DNA from: a bacterium
GTDB lineage: Bacteria > Patescibacteria > Gracilibacteria > 1-14-2-50-48-13
Direction of reading: 5' to 3'
Length of the DNA: 12,257 bases
Assembly: GCA_030430105.1 (NCBI GenBank)
Contig: JAUIFW010000022.1
Location: 1 to 12,257, forward strand
Positions within the stretch are counted from its first letter, which is position 1. Every line of letters begins with the position of its first letter. Position numbers and translations under genes: made by a program. A model generated the notes under the pieces. That model was not told the DNA's origin, searched no databases, and was given only the letters and a program-made list of their open reading frames with translations. Shown here one piece after another: positions 1-6,950 of the stretch.

Positions 1-327
1 TTACTCAGTGAGCATCTTAATAGTGATATCCACCCCAGACTGTAGGCTAAGGTTCTGAAGCGCATCCACGGTCTTGGCATTCACATCAGTGATGTCCATG
101 AGCCGCACATGAGTCTTCATTTCAAACTGCTCTCTCGCATCCTTATTAATAAAGGTGGAGCGGTTTACAGTGATGAGCTTTCTCTTTGTTGGCAGAGGGA
201 TGGGACCAACCACAATAGATCCCGTTCGTTCTGCTGTCTCAACAATCTGAGAGACAGCCTCTTGTACAATATTCTTATCAAAAGCTTTCACCTTGATCCT
301 GATTTTCTGAGCAGTCTTTGTAGCCAC
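1..327 (-). CDS. rpsJ: 30S ribosomal protein S10
   Basis: S10 is a small-subunit head protein; in other bacteria it also joins NusB in transcription antitermination. The 108-residue product is typical in length. It shows the S10 hallmarks VKAF (13-16), IVETAERTG (28-36), the GPIPLPTK loop (41-48), NKDAREQFE (61-69) and the TVDALQNL...GVDITIK C-terminus. The start is GTG at 325-327, the only start codon giving a full-length N-terminus; no Shine-Dalgarno sequence precedes it. The TAA stop sits exactly at the window edge (1-3), so whether further ribosomal genes follow cannot be seen. It lies 25 bp downstream of tuf on the same strand, so the two are probably cotranscribed. Identification is secure. 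Confidence 0.97.
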   Translation of the reverse strand: MATKTAQKIRIKVKAFDKNIVQEAVSQIVETAERTGSIVVGPIPLPTKRKLITVNRSTFINKDAREQFEMKTHVRLMDITDVNAKTVDALQNLSLQSGVDITIKMLTE

Positions 328-352
328 AGCCTGAGGTAATTATCGAGTAAAA

Positions 353-1552
353 TTATTCAATGATCTTTGTCACAACTCCAGCACCTACAGTTCGTCCACC
401 CTCACGGATCGCAAAGCGAGTTCCCTGATCGATAGCGATTGGCACTAGGAGATGCACATTCATCTTCGTGTTGTCACCTGGCATAACCATTTCAACACCT
501 TCCTGAAGAACAATTTCTCCAGTTACGTCAGTAGTTCGGATGAAGAACTGTGGCTTGTACCCCTTAAAGAATGGAGTGTGTCGTCCACCCTCTTCCTTTG
601 TAAGTACGTACACCTCAGCTTCAAACTTTGTATGTGGAGTGATAGTTCCCTTCTTTGCAAGAACCTGACCTCGCTCTACATCAGTTCGCTCAAGACCTCG
701 GAGAAGAAGACCTACATTGTCTCCAGCCTCACCTCGATCAAGCTCCTTTTTAAACATCTCAACACCAGTAACAACAACGTTCTGTGTGTCTCGAATTCCA
801 ACAAGCTCAACCTCGTCTCCTGAGTTGATAACACCCTGCTCTACACGTCCTGTAGCAACAGTACCTCGTCCCTTGATCGAGAATACATCCTCGATAGGCA
901 TAAGGAATGGCTTATCAAGATCTCGCTCTGGAGTAGGAATATACTCGTCAACCGCCTTAAGAAGCTCAAGGATAGGCTTAGCAGCATCTCCTGATGGATC
1001 CTCAGTAGCCTTAAGAGCAGAACCCTTAATCACTGGAGTATCATCTCCTGGGAATTCGTATGAGCTAAGAAGCTCTCGAACCTCCATCTCTACGAGCTCA
1101 AGAAGCTCTGGATCGTCAACCATGTCTACCTTATTAAGGAACACAACGATCTTTGGAACCTCAACCTGCTTAGCAAGGAGGATATGCTCACGAGTCTGTG
1201 GCATTGGTCCGTCCGCTGCAGATACAACGAGAATCGCTCCGTCCATCTGCGCAGCACCCGTAATCATGTTCTTTACGTAGTCCGCGTGACCTGGACAGTC
1301 AACGTGAGCGTAGTGACGCTCTGGAGTCTCGTACTCACAATGAGAAGACGCGATGGTAATTCCTCGCTCTCTCTCTTCTGGTGCGTTATCAATCGCACCG
1401 TAGTCCTTAACGTTTGCGGCATAACCATCAGCAGCGTGCGCAGCAGCTACCATAGTTAGTGCAGCAGTTAGAGTTGTCTTACCATGGTCAACGTGTCCAA
1501 TGGTTCCCACGTTGACGTGGGGTTTGTTTCTAACGAATTTTCCCTCAGCCAT
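353..1552 (-). CDS. tuf: Elongation factor Tu
   Basis: EF-Tu is the cytoplasmic GTPase that delivers aminoacyl-tRNA to the ribosomal A site. The protein is full length (399 residues) with all GTPase motifs: P-loop GHVDHGKT (19-26), switch I RGITI (63-67, Thr66), DCPGHADY (85-92, with the catalytic-type His89), NKVDM (140-144) and SAL (178-180). Beta-barrel domains II (about 210-305) and III (about 306-399) follow. The switch I region reads [12 protein letters not shown], where many EF-Tu proteins have ITINTSHVEY, a mild divergence. The ATG is at 1550-1552 with no Shine-Dalgarno sequence; the upstream bases are pyrimidine-rich. Arginine codons are dominated by CGA (12 of 19 by hand count), unusual for a highly expressed gene. 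It leads a tuf-rpsJ transcript from the divergent region 1553-1922. Identification is secure. Confidence 0.98.
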   Translation of the reverse strand: MAEGKFVRNKPHVNVGTIGHVDHGKTTLTAALTMVAAAHAADGYAANVKDYGAIDNAPEERERGITIASSHCEYETPERHYAHVDCPGHADYVKNMITGAAQMDGAILVVSAADGPMPQTREHILLAKQVEVPKIVVFLNKVDMVDDPELLELVEMEVRELLSSYEFPGDDTPVIKGSALKATEDPSGDAAKPILELLKAVDEYIPTPERDLDKPFLMPIEDVFSIKGRGTVATGRVEQGVINSGDEVELVGIRDTQNVVVTGVEMFKKELDRGEAGDNVGLLLRGLERTDVERGQVLAKKGTITPHTKFEAEVYVLTKEEGGRHTPFFKGYKPQFFIRTTDVTGEIVLQEGVEMVMPGDNTKMNVHLLVPIAIDQGTRFAIREGGRTVGAGVVTKIIE

Positions 1553-1579
1553 AAGAGTAAAGTAGTTATAAAATATTGA

Positions 1580-1611
1580 TTATAGTGGTTTTCACCTATC
1601 TATAGGTCAAT
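1580..1611 (-). promoter_or_regulatory. Candidate proximal tuf promoter, long spacer with dyad
   Basis: Read on the minus strand, TTGACC (1611-1606) is followed 20 bp later by a perfect TATAAT (1585-1580), 27 bp from the tuf ATG. A 14-bp dyad, ACCTAT-CT-ATAGGT (1595-1608), overlaps the -35 and the spacer. A 20-bp spacer is longer than the 17 bp optimum. Such spacing with internal dyad symmetry is characteristic of MerR-family-controlled promoters, but the dyad here is short and off-centre, so that reading is speculative. It may simply be an AT-rich chance match. Confidence 0.35.
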
Positions 1612-1691
1612 TAGCGGTCGCAACATTATCAAAGGAAATTCCCTTTGACAAGAGTTTTTTAGTATTTTGACGAAATGAATTTTCGGGCAAT

Positions 1692-1707
1692 TTTTCCACG
1701 TGAAAAA
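1692..1707. repeat. Near-perfect palindrome in tuf upstream region
   Basis: TTTTCCACGTGAAAAA is a dyad centred on the CACGTG palindrome, with one non-complementary pair (C1696/A1703). It falls in the presumed long tuf 5' leader if the distal promoter is used. It could be a protein-binding site or a weak hairpin; no function can be assigned. Confidence 0.4.
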
Positions 1708-1737
1708 TGGCTCAAAATCAGGGGTAATTTTTTCCTA

Positions 1738-1766
1738 TATATAAGGTGTCAAAAAATTGTGGACAA
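1738..1766 (-). promoter_or_regulatory. Candidate distal tuf promoter
   Basis: On the minus strand, TTGTCC (1766-1761) and TATATA (1743-1738) are separated by 17 bp, giving a predicted start near 1731 and a leader of about 180 nt before tuf. Another TTGACA lies at 1752-1747 on the same strand. A perfect 10-bp palindrome, TTGTCGACAA (1768-1777), flanks the upstream side. The matches are partial and the region is AT-rich, so confidence is moderate at best. Confidence 0.35.
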
Positions 1767-1855
1767 CTTGTCGACAAAAAATGCAGCACTTCTAACGCAA
1801 CAACAAGTTTTCTACACACTGTCTACATAGAGTGCACACAATTCGTGTTCAAATA

Positions 1856-1884
1856 TTGACATCTTATGCACATTTTCCTAGTTT
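1856..1884 (+). promoter_or_regulatory. Candidate rsmH operon promoter
   Basis: A perfect TTGACA (1856-1861) is followed after 17 bp by TAGTTT (1879-1884), a poor -10 (3 of 6). The predicted start is about 1891, giving a leader of about 30 nt to the rsmH ATG. The spacer contains TTATGCACA (1864-1872), a full match to the DnaA-box pattern TTATNCACA. The -35 is convincing and the -10 is weak. Confidence 0.45.
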
Positions 1885-1922
1885 CAGGCTGTAGATAGAG
1901 CTTCTTATTCCCCAGGTTTCCT

Positions 1923-2888
1923 ATGACGGACAAGGCGGACAATACTGTCCAGGCAAACTATAGACATGACCCTGTCCTCATAGAGGAAGTTCTACAGATC
2001 TTTCACAACGAGACGAATACCACCTATGTAGACTGCACCCTTGGATTTGGAGGTCATGCAAAGCGCATACTGAGCACACTTCCCCAGATACATACCTTTG
2101 TTGGCATCGACATGGATGCTACGCATCTAGCAAAAGCAAAGAAGTACATTGGGGACCAAGCGGATAAAACCCTACACTTTATACACGCTCCCTTTGGAGA
2201 ACTACGCACTATACTAGAGGAAAGGAACCTATTTGGTGCTATAACAAGTATATTTCTAGATCTAGGAGTATGTTCTCATCATCTAGACAATCCAGAGCGA
2301 GGCTTTGCCTTCGGACAAGAAGGACCGCTTGATATGCGGATGGATCAAAGTAAAGGACAAACAGCTGCAGACATACTTGCCACCTATACAGAGGAAGAGC
2401 TCGCCTCCATTTTGTTTACGTACGGAGAAATCAAAAGCAGTCGCAAACTTGCCAAAGCTCTCTGCGAGCAACGAAAAAAGACTCCAATCCTTACAACAAG
2501 AGAACTATCTAGCATTGTTGAGGAAACACTACATTCAAAGGACCCACGCAGAAAAGCCCAGGTTTTCCAAGCGCTTCGTATAGAAGTCAACAACGAACTG
2601 GAGCAAGTAAGACAAGCACTCGTAGATGGCATAAGCGCCCTAGCGCCTGGTGGTAGAATGGTAGTACTTTCCTACCATTCACTCGAAGACAGGATAACAA
2701 AACAAGTATTCAAGGATGAAAGCACTCCTTACAAATACCTATCCGACGCACCAGATGCACTCCCTGTCGCAACACAAAGAATTCGTCTCCTCACAAAGAA
2801 GCCAATACTTGCTTCAAAAGAAGAAATATTGTATAATATAAGGTCAAGAAGTGTAAAACTTCGAGCCTGTGAAAAACTCCTTACATAA
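1923..2888 (+). CDS. rsmH: 16S rRNA (cytosine-1402-N4)-methyltransferase RsmH
   Basis: RsmH (MraW) transfers a methyl group from S-adenosylmethionine to N4 of C1402 in the 16S decoding centre. The 321-residue length is normal. The SAM-binding motif I is DCTLGFGGHA (37-46), followed by GIDMDATHL (61-69), the family signature FLDLGVCSHHLDNPERGFAF (111-130), GPLDMRMD (134-141) and the C-terminal SYHSLEDR. Cys replaces the common Ser in DLGVSS. An N-terminal extension of about 14 residues precedes the usual HxPVL start (HDPVL, 15-19). The ATG at 1923 has only a weak AGG upstream and sits in a CCTATG context. It leads a three-gene operon with ftsL 8 bp downstream, a conserved division/cell-wall cluster order, although mraZ is not upstream and ftsI does not follow. 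Confidence 0.96.
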   Translation: MTDKADNTVQANYRHDPVLIEEVLQIFHNETNTTYVDCTLGFGGHAKRILSTLPQIHTFVGIDMDATHLAKAKKYIGDQADKTLHFIHAPFGELRTILEERNLFGAITSIFLDLGVCSHHLDNPERGFAFGQEGPLDMRMDQSKGQTAADILATYTEEELASILFTYGEIKSSRKLAKALCEQRKKTPILTTRELSSIVEETLHSKDPRRKAQVFQALRIEVNNELEQVRQALVDGISALAPGGRMVVLSYHSLEDRITKQVFKDESTPYKYLSDAPDALPVATQRIRLLTKKPILASKEEILYNIRSRSVKLRACEKLLT

Positions 2889-2896
2889 ATCAGCCC

Positions 2897-3253
2897 ATGG
2901 CTACCCTACTACTCACTCACGGATCACGAACTAGCAGAGGCGTTAAGAAACGTACTCTTGCTGAACGTGTAACCATTGGAGCAAATACGCTTGTGGTAAT
3001 TATTATTGCTCTCATTGCCCTTGTTTCCGTAAGCTACCTCTTCCACTCCAACAAAAGTGCAGCCAAGGGATACATTCTCAAAGAACTCAAAGAGGAAGAA
3101 GCAGCTCTCAACCAACAGGCAAACTATTGGGCACTCAAGGTTTCAAGAGAGCAATCATACAAAGCACTAAAGACCTCAAAAGAACTGACGCAAATGGCTC
3201 CCGCTACTACCCTTGTATACGTAGACTCCGATACAGAAGTAGCACTGAAGTAA
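2897..3253 (+). CDS. ftsL: FtsL-like cell division membrane protein
   Basis: The 118-residue product has the bitopic FtsL/DivIC architecture. A basic cytoplasmic N-terminus (about 1-28, with RGVKKRTLAER) is followed by one hydrophobic helix (about 29-49) and then a polar helical segment with heptad-like spacing (about 55-95, ILKELKEEEAALNQQ). A short tail follows. FtsL has little sequence conservation, so the call rests on topology plus position directly after rsmH, its usual place in the dcw cluster. FtsL works with FtsB and FtsQ in the divisome to activate septal peptidoglycan synthesis. No Shine-Dalgarno sequence is visible; the 8-bp gap suggests translational coupling. It could instead be another septum-formation coiled-coil protein, but a division role is likely. 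Confidence 0.72.
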   Translation: MATLLLTHGSRTSRGVKKRTLAERVTIGANTLVVIIIALIALVSVSYLFHSNKSAAKGYILKELKEEEAALNQQANYWALKVSREQSYKALKTSKELTQMAPATTLVYVDSDTEVALK

Positions 3254-3255
3254 TA

Positions 3256-3597
3256 ATGCAGCCCATTCACATCAACGAGTCTTTCACGTGCCAACACTGT
3301 GGCCACAACGTGCCAAAGGCTATTTCTGGATGCCGCAACCATTGTACTGAATGCCTCTACTCCCTACACGTAGACGCATCAACCCCTGGTGATAGAGCAA
3401 GTAGCTGTCACGCTCTCATGAAACCTGTTGGTGTAGATCACACGAACAAAGGACTAATGATCGTCTACAGCTGCACGGGATGCACACACACATTTCGAGT
3501 AAAACAAGCTCCTGACGATAATGTAGAGAGCATCGCCTCACTCATCTACACGCACAACCAAAATTTATTACGAGGGAAAGACGAGAAAAACACCTAA
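3256..3597 (+). CDS. RNHCP domain zinc-binding protein
   Basis: This 113-residue protein starts at ATG 3256, two bases after the ftsL stop. A longer in-frame ORF opens at 3127 but would overlap ftsL almost completely and adds no recognisable sequence. It carries the signature of the RNHCP family: RNHC at 27-30, with surrounding Cys26 and Cys33, then the LHVD...PGDR...C.ALM.P pattern (37-57). Further CxxC pairs at Cys12/Cys15 and Cys73/Cys76 suggest two zinc sites. The family's biochemical function is not established as far as I know; the Cys pattern implies a zinc-ribbon-like fold that may bind nucleic acid. Its place as third gene of the rsmH-ftsL operon hints at a link to ribosome maturation or division, which is inference. 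Confidence 0.85.
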   Translation: MQPIHINESFTCQHCGHNVPKAISGCRNHCTECLYSLHVDASTPGDRASSCHALMKPVGVDHTNKGLMIVYSCTGCTHTFRVKQAPDDNVESIASLIYTHNQNLLRGKDEKNT

Positions 3598-3601
3598 GAA
3601 C

Positions 3602-3660
3602 AAGTCAAGATGATTGACTTCCAAACAAGAAAGGGTATGTAATACACATACCTAATTTTA
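3602..3660 (+). terminator. Tandem hairpins ending the rsmH operon
   Basis: Two perfect 7-bp hairpins follow the RNHCP stop. The first is AAGTCAA/TTGACTT with a GATGA loop (3602-3620). The second is GGTATGT/ACATACC with an AATAC loop (3634-3652), followed by TAATTTTA. The second resembles a weak intrinsic terminator, with low GC and an interrupted U-tract. Stems are short, so read-through into the lipoprotein gene is possible. Confidence 0.45.
3614..3643 (+). promoter_or_regulatory. Candidate promoter of the lipoprotein gene
   Basis: TTGACT (3614-3619) and TGTAAT (3638-3643), each 5 of 6 to consensus, are 18 bp apart, with a predicted start near 3650. The -35 is the right arm of the first hairpin, and the -10 lies across the left arm and loop of the second, so terminator-like and promoter-like signals coincide. 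Confidence 0.4.
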
Positions 3661-3673
3661 ACTGTTTGACCCT

Positions 3674-4987
3674 ATGAACAGACAACTATCTCTCGGGTCT
3701 GCCCTACTTGGAGCAATGCTCCTAGTCAGCTGTGGGCAGTCTGTAGATGTATCCACCATCGACCACGACAAGCTTATGCTGGATGCTCGTGTAAACCTTG
3801 CAACAGAAGCACAGGAAGAGTACACCCAGTATCTTGAAAATGGAGGAATCGCCATCTCAGGTGATTTCAACCTAGATGTAAAGGCTCCAGATACAGAAGT
3901 AAAACTCTCTGGAAATCTTGGTCAGAAACTCGACCTCTCAGATGACATAATGAAAATCGCGATCGCTCTCGGCATGGAAGCTTCCGCGAACCTAGAGGGG
4001 CTTGGTGCCTTCGAAGGTTCTATGAACCTAGAGTACAAAGTGCTTGGAGACGGACTCTACTTCCTCCTTGAGAACCTAAAGGCATCAAGTGAAGACGAGC
4101 AAATGCAAGCAATGGTATCGCAAGGTCTCATGGCAGCCAGCATGCTCACAGACAACTGGTTCTCTATGACAAAAGAAGACCTCATCGCCTTTGGAATGTC
4201 AGAAGAAGAGGTGGAGCTACAATTCCAAAGCATGACAATGACTGACCCAACAGAGTTCTACGATCTTCTCAAAGAGTACCCAATTTTTGAGCGTATTGAC
4301 GTAGCTGGCTCTGAAGGAACTATGGTGATTTACAATGTGAAACCAAACGTAGAAGGTATCAAAAACATGATCCAAGGATACCTTGCTCAGATCAACCCTA
4401 GCTTCACTATGGGAGAAGCTGAGATGCAAGAGCTAGACACCATGCTTGCTATGCTTGCCACAGACGACATTAGTCACAAGCTCTACATCGACAGTGAAAC
4501 CTCTACCTACAAAAAGCTCATTTCAGAAGGAAGCTTTGAGCCAGAAGCTGGAGTTAGCATTGAAGTAAAGATGCAAGGAAACTCACCAAAGAAAAGCGAG
4601 TCAGAGTTCAACCTCGTGGTTACAGCCAAGGATGGAAACGACCAAGCTGGAAGCCTAGAAGTATATGCAAAGGGTGACAAGAAGAATGCGTCTGGAGATA
4701 TGAGAGTTAGCATCCCCCAGGAAGATGTTGAGGTTAAGGGAGACTTCAAGCTCACTATGACCGACCAAGACTTTACCGTTATGGCACCAGAGGAAAGCAT
4801 GAGCCTTATTCAACTCCTTCAAGGATTTGGTATTATCCCAACAGAAGATGTCATGATGATGGAAGATGGGAGCATGGAAGGTATGAAGGGAGAATCAATG
4901 GAAATGATGGATGCCATGGAGTCGGCAGACATGATGGAAGGAAGCGAAACAGCTGCTATGGATAGCATGGAGGAAGCAGTAGAGTAA
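3674..4987 (+). CDS. Lipoprotein with methionine-rich C-terminal tail
   Basis: The 437-residue protein begins with a short n-region and hydrophobic core ending in the lipobox LVSC (17-20), so Cys20 should be lipid-modified and the protein anchored to the outer face of the membrane. The body (about 55-380) is rich in alternating hydrophobic/polar strands such as SGDFNLDVKAPDTEVKLSGN and repeated segments about model strand-to-strand units, recalling the LolA/LppX-like curved beta-sheet lipoproteins; this is fold-level inference only. The last 46 residues contain 13 Met plus many Asp/Glu, an acidic Met-rich tail. ATG 3674 gives a clean signal peptide; no Shine-Dalgarno sequence is present. It stands alone between a weak terminator and a strong one. 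I do not recognise the family and assign no function. Confidence 0.75.
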   Translation: MNRQLSLGSALLGAMLLVSCGQSVDVSTIDHDKLMLDARVNLATEAQEEYTQYLENGGIAISGDFNLDVKAPDTEVKLSGNLGQKLDLSDDIMKIAIALGMEASANLEGLGAFEGSMNLEYKVLGDGLYFLLENLKASSEDEQMQAMVSQGLMAASMLTDNWFSMTKEDLIAFGMSEEEVELQFQSMTMTDPTEFYDLLKEYPIFERIDVAGSEGTMVIYNVKPNVEGIKNMIQGYLAQINPSFTMGEAEMQELDTMLAMLATDDISHKLYIDSETSTYKKLISEGSFEPEAGVSIEVKMQGNSPKKSESEFNLVVTAKDGNDQAGSLEVYAKGDKKNASGDMRVSIPQEDVEVKGDFKLTMTDQDFTVMAPEESMSLIQLLQGFGIIPTEDVMMMEDGSMEGMKGESMEMMDAMESADMMEGSETAAMDSMEEAVE

Positions 4988-5001
4988 AAAGGACTCAAAA
5001 G

Positions 5002-5028
5002 AAAAGCCCTCGAGATCGAGGGCTTTTT
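5002..5028 (+). terminator. Strong intrinsic terminator after the lipoprotein gene
   Basis: GCCCTCG (5006-5012) pairs perfectly with CGAGGGC (5017-5023) around an AGAT loop. Flanking AAAA (5002-5005) pairs with the start of a TTTTT tract (5024-5028). This is a classic rho-independent terminator, 15-41 bp past the stop codon, separating the lipoprotein gene from uvrC. Confidence 0.92.
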
Positions 5029-5084
5029 ATCTATCTGGATTTATAGCAGAAAGCACGTTACACTCAGGGCGATAAAGCTGCGCT

Positions 5085-6950
5085 ATGAAAGAGACTATCA
5101 AGACCCTATTACAGAACGTACCCCACAAGGCTGGCATCTACCTGATGAAGGACAAAGATGGAGTCATTATATATGTGGGTAAAGCAAAGAATCTGCAAAA
5201 GCGAGTAAGCAGCTATTTTGTGAAGGCAAAGCACGCAACCAAGGTGCAGAGAATGGTCGAACAAGTCGAGAGCTTTGAATACCTTGAAGTAAAAAATGAG
5301 CTAGAGGCACTTGTTTTAGAAACAAATTACATCAAGGAGCATCGGCCGAAGTACAATATCCTTATGAGAGATGACAAGAACCATCTCTACATAAAGGTGA
5401 CCACAAACGAGCCCTACCCCAGAGTCTATACAACGAGAAAAATTGTAAAAGATGGAGCAACATACTTCGGACCGAAGACCAGCGCAGGAGATGTCAAAAA
5501 GACATTGAAGTTACTGCGAAAACTATTCCCCTACCGCACCTGTACCCTTGGCATTGAAGACAACGAACAAGGAGGAGTAACCATCACGAATAAAACGATC
5601 TCATACCCATGCATCTACTACCATATAAAAAGATGTATGGGGCCATGTATAAAGTCATGCAATCCTGAGTACGCTCAGATGACTGCAGATATACTTTCCT
5701 TTCTCAAAGGTGACTATGGACAAGTAGTAGACAACCTGCAGACACAAATGATAGAGCATGCAGAAAAGCGACAATTCGAGAAGGCTGCGCACATAAGAGA
5801 CATTGTGAAGTCCCTGAGACACATGACTGACAAGCAAGCCATCACACAAGCAGACCCTAGCAGTAATCAAGACGTGGTCGGCTATGCACTCAAGTTTGGC
5901 AAGTGCTATATCGCTGTGTTACAAGTTCGTGAAGGAAAGCTAGTACGTCACGAGTACTTCACCTACTCACTCCCCCTCTCAGAAGAAGAGGATGCTAAAA
6001 AGCTTCCAGAAGGTATCATGTTCCAATTTGTGCGAGACTACATGGAGCGGTTCACCGAGTACCCCAAAGAGTTACTCCTGCCAAAAAGCAAGGACACCCT
6101 ACACATCAGTGAGTGGCTAAAAGAAGAATATCCCAAAGCACCAAAAGTGCTTACTCCAGAGCGCGGTAAAAAGAAAGAGCTTCTGGTATTAGCAAATACC
6201 AATGCACTAGCCCACGCCACACAAGAGCAAAGCACATGGTATACAAAACAAGCTCGTACCAAGGGAGCACTACAGAGCTTAGCAAAAGCTCTTGGTCTAT
6301 CCATTCCCCCAGAGCGCATAGAGTGCTATGATATTTCCCATCTATCTGGGACACAAACAGTAGGGTCTATGGTGGTGTTTGGAGGTGGAAAACCAGCAAA
6401 GTCAGAATACCGAAGATTTAAGATCAAAACACTTCCCGATGGCACGATTGATGATTTTCGATCGCTACAGGAAGTACTCTCTAGAAGACTCAAATATATT
6501 AAGGAACTAGAGGACAAAGAGGATTCTCTACACAAAGTCCCAGATCTCATCATTATTGATGGTGGAAAGGGACAGCTCTCTCACGTCATGGAAATAGCAG
6601 AAAGTATGGATGTGGAGCTTCCTATTGTTTCTCTCGCCAAGCGCGAAGAAGAGATCTATCTACCTGGAGAATCAAGACCACTTATGCTACCTAGAGAGTC
6701 CGAAGAACTCTATCTCGTGCAAAACATTCGTGATGAAGCTCACAGATTTGCCATCAGTTACAACAGAAATCTTCGAGCAAAAACCATGACAACATCTATT
6801 CTCGATAAGATTTCAGGAATTGGCCCAAAGAAAAAGAAGCAACTCATGAAACACTTTGGGAACACGAAGGCCATCGAAGCCGCATCCTTAGAAGAGGTAG
6901 CTGCAGTAGTTGGAGAAAAGGCCGCCTTGTCAGTAAAAGAAGTATTATGA
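5085..6950 (+). CDS. uvrC: UvrABC excision nuclease subunit C
   Basis: UvrC makes the two incisions around a DNA lesion bound by UvrB. All domains are present over 621 residues. The GIY-YIG nuclease (GIY 17-19, YVG 30-32, probable catalytic Glu79 in ALVLETNYIKEHRPKYN) cuts 3' of the lesion. The UVR motif (about 217-250) binds UvrB. The RNase-H-like domain (Asp416 in CYDISHLSG, Asp492 in IDGGKGQ, His553 in DEAHRFA) cuts 5'. A terminal helix-hairpin-helix region (about 572-621, SGIGPKKKKQL) binds DNA. Cys153, Cys176, Cys184 and Cys188 match the four iron-sulfur-cluster cysteines described for UvrC, but the first interval is longer than the 12 residues of E. coli. No Shine-Dalgarno sequence and no clear SOS box or promoter are visible in 5029-5084. 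The TGA stop overlaps the next start (ATGA). Confidence 0.98.
   Translation: MKETIKTLLQNVPHKAGIYLMKDKDGVIIYVGKAKNLQKRVSSYFVKAKHATKVQRMVEQVESFEYLEVKNELEALVLETNYIKEHRPKYNILMRDDKNHLYIKVTTNEPYPRVYTTRKIVKDGATYFGPKTSAGDVKKTLKLLRKLFPYRTCTLGIEDNEQGGVTITNKTISYPCIYYHIKRCMGPCIKSCNPEYAQMTADILSFLKGDYGQVVDNLQTQMIEHAEKRQFEKAAHIRDIVKSLRHMTDKQAITQADPSSNQDVVGYALKFGKCYIAVLQVREGKLVRHEYFTYSLPLSEEEDAKKLPEGIMFQFVRDYMERFTEYPKELLLPKSKDTLHISEWLKEEYPKAPKVLTPERGKKKELLVLANTNALAHATQEQSTWYTKQARTKGALQSLAKALGLSIPPERIECYDISHLSGTQTVGSMVVFGGGKPAKSEYRRFKIKTLPDGTIDDFRSLQEVLSRRLKYIKELEDKEDSLHKVPDLIIIDGGKGQLSHVMEIAESMDVELPIVSLAKREEEIYLPGESRPLMLPRESEELYLVQNIRDEAHRFAISYNRNLRAKTMTTSILDKISGIGPKKKKQLMKHFGNTKAIEAASLEEVAAVVGEKAALSVKEVL

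Larger units (their letters stand above)
1553..1922. other. Divergent tuf/rsmH intergenic region
   Basis: These 370 bp contain no supported gene. They are AT-rich and hold the candidate tuf and rsmH promoters, dyads at 1595-1608, 1692-1707 and 1768-1777, and a weaker AAAGG/CCTTT inverted repeat (1631-1646). DnaA-box-like 9-mers are TTATGCACA (1864-1872, full match to TTATNCACA), TTCTACACA (1810-1818, one mismatch) and, on the minus strand, TTGTCCACA (1766-1758, one mismatch). The density of signals suggests regulation of both operons; a replication-origin role is possible but unsupported by a dnaA or dnaN neighbour. Confidence 0.6.

Noticed and set aside
717..1280. Long plus-strand ORF (187 codons) antisense to tuf
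   Set aside because: Mirror reading of a highly conserved GTPase gene; Ser/Thr/Arg-rich low-complexity product with no start context or family features.
1645..1673. Perfect plus-strand TTGACA at 1645-1650 as a promoter
   Set aside because: No acceptable -10 at 16-18 bp spacing, and it is about 270 bp from the nearest plus-strand gene.
3127..3255. N-terminal extension of the RNHCP gene from an upstream start
   Set aside because: Would overlap most of the second half of ftsL in another frame; the family-like sequence begins only after ATG 3256.
5029..5084. SOS/LexA operator before uvrC
   Set aside because: Neither the CTGT-N8-ACAG nor the GAAC-N4-GTTC pattern is present.
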